Source: Bacteroidales bacterium (GTDB lineage: Bacteria > Bacteroidota > Bacteroidia > Bacteroidales > UBA932). From it: 8,615 nucleotides of DNA. Of this stretch, positions 5,791-8,615 are shown one piece after another; within the stretch, counting starts at the first letter, position 1; every line of letters starts with the position of its first letter. The stretch spans positions 1 through 8,615 of the forward strand of contig JAEEQI010000103.1 of the NCBI GenBank assembly GCA_016285215.1, read 5' to 3'. The notes beneath the pieces were generated by a model. That model worked only from the letters and a program-made list of their open reading frames with translations, was not told where the DNA came from and did no database searches. The position numbers and the translations under genes were made by a program.

Positions 5791-8205
5791 ATGTCAACCA
5801 TCAAAAGAAGTGTAGCGGCCATCTGTGCCGGCCTTTTCCTTGTGGCAGGCGTTGCCCTGGCACAGAGTACTATGACCGATACCCAGGTCCTCGAATATGT
5901 CCAGCAGGCCATCGCGTCCGGCAAAAGCCGTGACGACATGGTGGCCGAACTAAGCCTCCGCGGTGTTACCCGTGCCCAGGCCGAAAGAGTGTACGCCTTG
6001 TACCAGCAGCGTCAGGGCAGTGCAGAAGCCAAGAGCGTGATCCAGGATCAGGGCCGCCAGCATACCGTGAATGCAGTGGGAGATGAGGAGATAGAGTCTG
6101 CTGCCATTGTCGCTGCCGGAGAAATGCAGGTTTTTGGCCGGGATATCTTCCGTAACCGTACCATGAACTTTGCCCCCAGCGAGAATATGGCCACCCCGCG
6201 CAACTACAAGCTGGGCCCCGGAGATGAGGTGATCATTGATATCTTCGGCCATAACCAGGCCACAGTTCGTCAGACCATCTCCCCGGAAGGAAGCATCAAC
6301 GTAGACGTGCTGGGCCCGCTGTACCTGAGTGGTAAAACCATCGAAGAAGCCAACAGCTACCTGAAAAAGCGCCTGTCTTCCATCTACGGAGGTTTGGGTA
6401 AAGCCGGCACCGAAATGCGCCTGAGCCTGGGCCAGATCCGCTCCATCCAGATCAATGTGATGGGCGAAGTGACCAGCCCCGGCACGTATGTGCTTTCCGG
6501 TTTTGCCACCGCTTTCCACGCCATTTACCGTGCCGGCGGTGTCAAGGAGCCCGGTACCCTGCGTAACATCCGTGTAGTCAGAGGAAACAAGGTGGCGGCG
6601 ACCATTGACGTTTATGAGTTCATCATGAAGGGTCTCCAGAGCACGGACATCCGACTGGAAGAAGGAGACGTGATTCTGGTTCCCACCTATACGGACATTG
6701 TCCAGCTGGAAGGTTCTGTCAAGCGCCCGATGTTCTTTGAAATCAAGAAGGGAGAGACCGTGGCCGACGTCCTGGAATATGCCGGTGGTTTTGCCCTGGA
6801 AGCCAACGAGAGTGCCGTGACCGTTTTCCGCCAGGAAAAAACGGCTCTGGAGGTCCACAGTGTGCCGGAGACTGAATTCGGTACTTTCCGTCTCAACAAC
6901 GGTGACCGCATTGATGTGGGCAAACGCCAGTCCCGTTTTACCAACCGCACCTCCATCATCGGTTCCGTGTACTTCCCGGGAACCTACGAACTGGGAGACA
7001 CCCGTACCGCCAAGGGATTGGTGGAGAAGGCCGGTGGCCTGCTGCCGGAAGCCTTCACGGACCGCGTGGTTCTCTATCGTGAGCACCTGGACAAGACGCA
7101 GGAGGTTATCTCCCTCAACCTGACCAACATTATGAACGGCACCCAGCCGGACTTTGTGCTCGAGAACAACGATGAACTGTTCATCGCCAGCAAGGAAGAC
7201 CTCAAGGACCGCGGCACAATGACCATCAGCGGTATGGTCAAGAAGCCCGGTGTATATCCGTTTGCAGAGAATTCCACCATTGAAGACTTCATTATCATGG
7301 CCGGCGGCCTGCAGGACGGTGCCTCTACCTCCCGTGTAGACGTAACCCGCCGCAAGAAAGACGCCAACGGCCTGGTAGCCACCAGCGATATTGGTGAACT
7401 GTATACTTTTGCCCTCAAGGACGGCCTCATTGCCGGCGGAGACCGCGGCTTTGTGCTGGAACCTTACGATGAGGTGACTGTTCACCAGAGTCCTTCCTAC
7501 AATGCCCAGCGCCACTTTGTGGTGAGCGGAGAAGTGAACTTCCCCGGAGAATATACCATCACCAGCCGTGAGGAGCGCGTTTCCGACCTCATCTCCAAGG
7601 CTGGCGGCCTTACGGATTACGCCTACATCAAGGGCGCCCGTCTGGTGCGCGAAGCCACCGCCGAGGAAATCACCCAGGCCCGTGAACTGGGCCAGCTCCT
7701 GGTGAAGCAGATAGACAGTACCGCCGCCATGAATATGGAGCGGAATACCCTCAAGACCGGAACCCGTCACTACAGTATCTCCCTGGATCTGGAATCGGCC
7801 CTGGCCAACCCCGGCGGCCCGGCAGATGTCATTCTCCGCGAGAATGACCGTCTGGAAATCCCCGTGCAGTCCAATGTGGTACGTGTGTTTGGTGCCGTTA
7901 TGTATCCCACTGCCGTTAACTGGAATGAAAAGATGACCGTGGCAGATTACATTGACGCCGCCGGCGGTTATTCCCAGAACGCCCGCAGAGCCAAGAAGTA
8001 TCTGGTGTCTATGGGCGGCCGCGCCAAGAAGGTGCGTTCCAACATGCGGGTAGAACCCGGCTCCGAAATCTTTGTCCCGGACAAGGAGAAAAAGAACGAG
8101 AAGAGCGATTATACAGGTCTTATTGCCATCAGTTCGGCTGCCGCTTCCCTGGGAACGCTGGGCGTAGCCGTCACCACTTTGGTTAGTACCCTCAGCAAGA
8201 AATAA
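5791..8205 (+). CDS. Polysaccharide export outer-membrane protein with six SLBB repeats (Wza-like)
   Basis: This 804-residue protein is a Wza-type exporter thought to form the outer-membrane channel for capsule or exopolysaccharide. Residues 1-25 are a Sec signal peptide (Lys5-Arg6, hydrophobic 8-23, cleavage near ALAQ). Residues 28-75 form a small helical domain. The Poly_export domain is at about 136-214 (YKLGPGDEV at 139-147). Six SLBB beta-grasp repeats begin near 219, 303, 387, 477, 575 and 697, each with a G-V-x-x-P turn and most ending in AGG. A Gly/Ala-rich hydrophobic segment at 773-801 may cross the membrane, as the C-terminal helix of Wza does. E. coli Wza has about 380 residues and far fewer SLBB domains; long forms are common in Bacteroidota. 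I chose the ATG at 5791 over the in-frame ATG at 5767 because it gives a proper signal peptide and lies downstream of the expected transcript start. GGAAAG at 5784-5789 is very close to the start. No lipobox is seen. Confidence 0.94.
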   Translation: MSTIKRSVAAICAGLFLVAGVALAQSTMTDTQVLEYVQQAIASGKSRDDMVAELSLRGVTRAQAERVYALYQQRQGSAEAKSVIQDQGRQHTVNAVGDEEIESAAIVAAGEMQVFGRDIFRNRTMNFAPSENMATPRNYKLGPGDEVIIDIFGHNQATVRQTISPEGSINVDVLGPLYLSGKTIEEANSYLKKRLSSIYGGLGKAGTEMRLSLGQIRSIQINVMGEVTSPGTYVLSGFATAFHAIYRAGGVKEPGTLRNIRVVRGNKVAATIDVYEFIMKGLQSTDIRLEEGDVILVPTYTDIVQLEGSVKRPMFFEIKKGETVADVLEYAGGFALEANESAVTVFRQEKTALEVHSVPETEFGTFRLNNGDRIDVGKRQSRFTNRTSIIGSVYFPGTYELGDTRTAKGLVEKAGGLLPEAFTDRVVLYREHLDKTQEVISLNLTNIMNGTQPDFVLENNDELFIASKEDLKDRGTMTISGMVKKPGVYPFAENSTIEDFIIMAGGLQDGASTSRVDVTRRKKDANGLVATSDIGELYTFALKDGLIAGGDRGFVLEPYDEVTVHQSPSYNAQRHFVVSGEVNFPGEYTITSREERVSDLISKAGGLTDYAYIKGARLVREATAEEITQARELGQLLVKQIDSTAAMNMERNTLKTGTRHYSISLDLESALANPGGPADVILRENDRLEIPVQSNVVRVFGAVMYPTAVNWNEKMTVADYIDAAGGYSQNARRAKKYLVSMGGRAKKVRSNMRVEPGSEIFVPDKEKKNEKSDYTGLIAISSAAASLGTLGVAVTTLVSTLSKK

Positions 8206-8212
8206 TTGAGCT

Positions 8213-8615
8213 ATGGAAGAGAATCTGAACAACCCTCCCTATCAGGAGTCTTACGACGACGAGTTCGAGATTGACTGGATGGGCATCCTGACCAAGTTGC
8301 TCAAGCACTGGAAGCAGATCATCCTCATTGGCTTTATCTTTGGTTGCCTGGGTGTGGTATCGGCCCTTTTGATGAAGAGGACCTACAATGTAACCATGAC
8401 CCTGGCCCCCGAACTGCAGAGCCGCTCCTCTTCCAGCCTTTCCAGCCTCACCAATATGCTGGGACTGGGCGGTGCAACCCTGGGAAACACCACGGATGCC
8501 ATGAACATCACCCTCTTCCCGGAGATTAGCCACAGCACGCCTTTTCTGGCCGCTCTGCTGGATGTTCCGCTAACTTCCTACGTGAGCCCCAAGCAGGCCG
8601 AGGAGGGAGCACAGC
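8213..8615 (+). CDS. Wzz-type polysaccharide co-polymerase / chain-length protein (3' end cut by window)
   Basis: The frame opens with an ATG 7 bases after the export-protein stop and stays open to the window end, giving 134 residues. Residues 18-33 (FEIDWMGILTKLLKHW) and a membrane segment at about 36-54 (Trp33-Lys34 before it, MKRTYNV after it) have the layout of the Wzz N-terminal domain (PF02706): a short cytoplasmic start, a first inner-membrane helix, then a periplasmic part beginning with a strand (YNVTMTLAPEL, 58-68). A Ser-rich stretch follows at 70-79, then a Gly-rich loop. Such proteins control polymer length and, in the Wzc type, contact the outer-membrane exporter. Whether a C-terminal tyrosine-kinase domain is present lies outside the window, so Wzz and Wzc cannot be told apart. 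It is almost certainly translated from the same mRNA as the preceding gene. No strong ribosome binding site is seen. Confidence 0.9.
   Translation, partial: MEENLNNPPYQESYDDEFEIDWMGILTKLLKHWKQIILIGFIFGCLGVVSALLMKRTYNVTMTLAPELQSRSSSSLSSLTNMLGLGGATLGNTTDAMNITLFPEISHSTPFLAALLDVPLTSYVSPKQAEEGAQ

Noticed and set aside
5824..5826. Cys12 in the exporter N-terminus as a lipoprotein attachment site, as in E. coli Wza
   Set aside because: The preceding residues VAAI do not fit a lipobox and the Cys lies before, not after, the hydrophobic core. Cleavage near ALAQ is more likely.
5950..8232. A 760-codon open frame on the minus strand opposite the SLBB protein gene
   Set aside because: It mirrors the exporter gene, is rich in His, Gly and Val with no domain pattern or signal, and the plus-strand frame has unmistakable SLBB repeats. 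It is a by-product of GC-rich codons.
1..8615. CRISPR arrays, insertion sequences, phage or defence genes
   Set aside because: No spaced direct repeats, transposase or integrase motifs, terminal inverted repeats or known defence domains were seen on either strand.

Overview
The window looks like a piece of a Bacteroidota chromosome, most likely order Bacteroidales, with a moderately high GC content. Three things support this. First, several genes are preceded at a near-constant distance by the Bacteroidota -7 promoter element TAnnTTTG, and Shine-Dalgarno sequences are weak or absent. Second, the secreted proteins have signal peptides ending in Ala-Gln, and one outer-membrane barrel ends in Phe. 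Third, the gene content (DcuA/B-type C4-dicarboxylate transporter, a very large multi-SLBB polysaccharide export protein, a Wzz-type protein) is typical of anaerobic gut or rumen Bacteroidales. The genus cannot be named from this sequence.

Layout. (1) 1-2666, plus strand: the 3' part (or possibly all) of a long acidic coiled-coil protein of unknown function, then a small outer-membrane beta-barrel protein 44 bases downstream, closed by a strong hairpin terminator. (2) 2664-4124, plus strand: a monocistronic DcuA/B-type transporter gene with its own promoter, ending in a 14-bp perfect hairpin. (3) 4125-5238, minus strand: a secreted protein of unknown function with an internally duplicated domain, followed by tRNA-Arg(UCU). 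The tRNA runs toward the transporter gene and directly abuts the same hairpin, so one terminator appears to serve both convergent units. (4) 5239-5746: a tight divergent promoter region and a PPC/DUF296-domain protein on the plus strand. (5) 5758-8615, plus strand: the start of a polysaccharide export operon. It holds an 804-residue outer-membrane export protein with six SLBB repeats, then, 7 bases later, a Wzz-domain chain-length/co-polymerase protein cut by the window end.

How the genes fit together. The last two genes form one functional unit: the Wzz-type inner-membrane protein and the SLBB/Poly_export outer-membrane protein are the standard partners for moving capsule or exopolysaccharide across the envelope, and glycosyltransferase genes probably follow beyond the edge. 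The transporter probably supports fumarate respiration or succinate export. The coiled-coil and barrel pair may be a surface or envelope module, but no function can be assigned. I found no CRISPR array, insertion sequence, phage gene or defence system. The least explained items are the coiled-coil protein with its aromatic-rich insert, and the duplicated-domain secreted protein.
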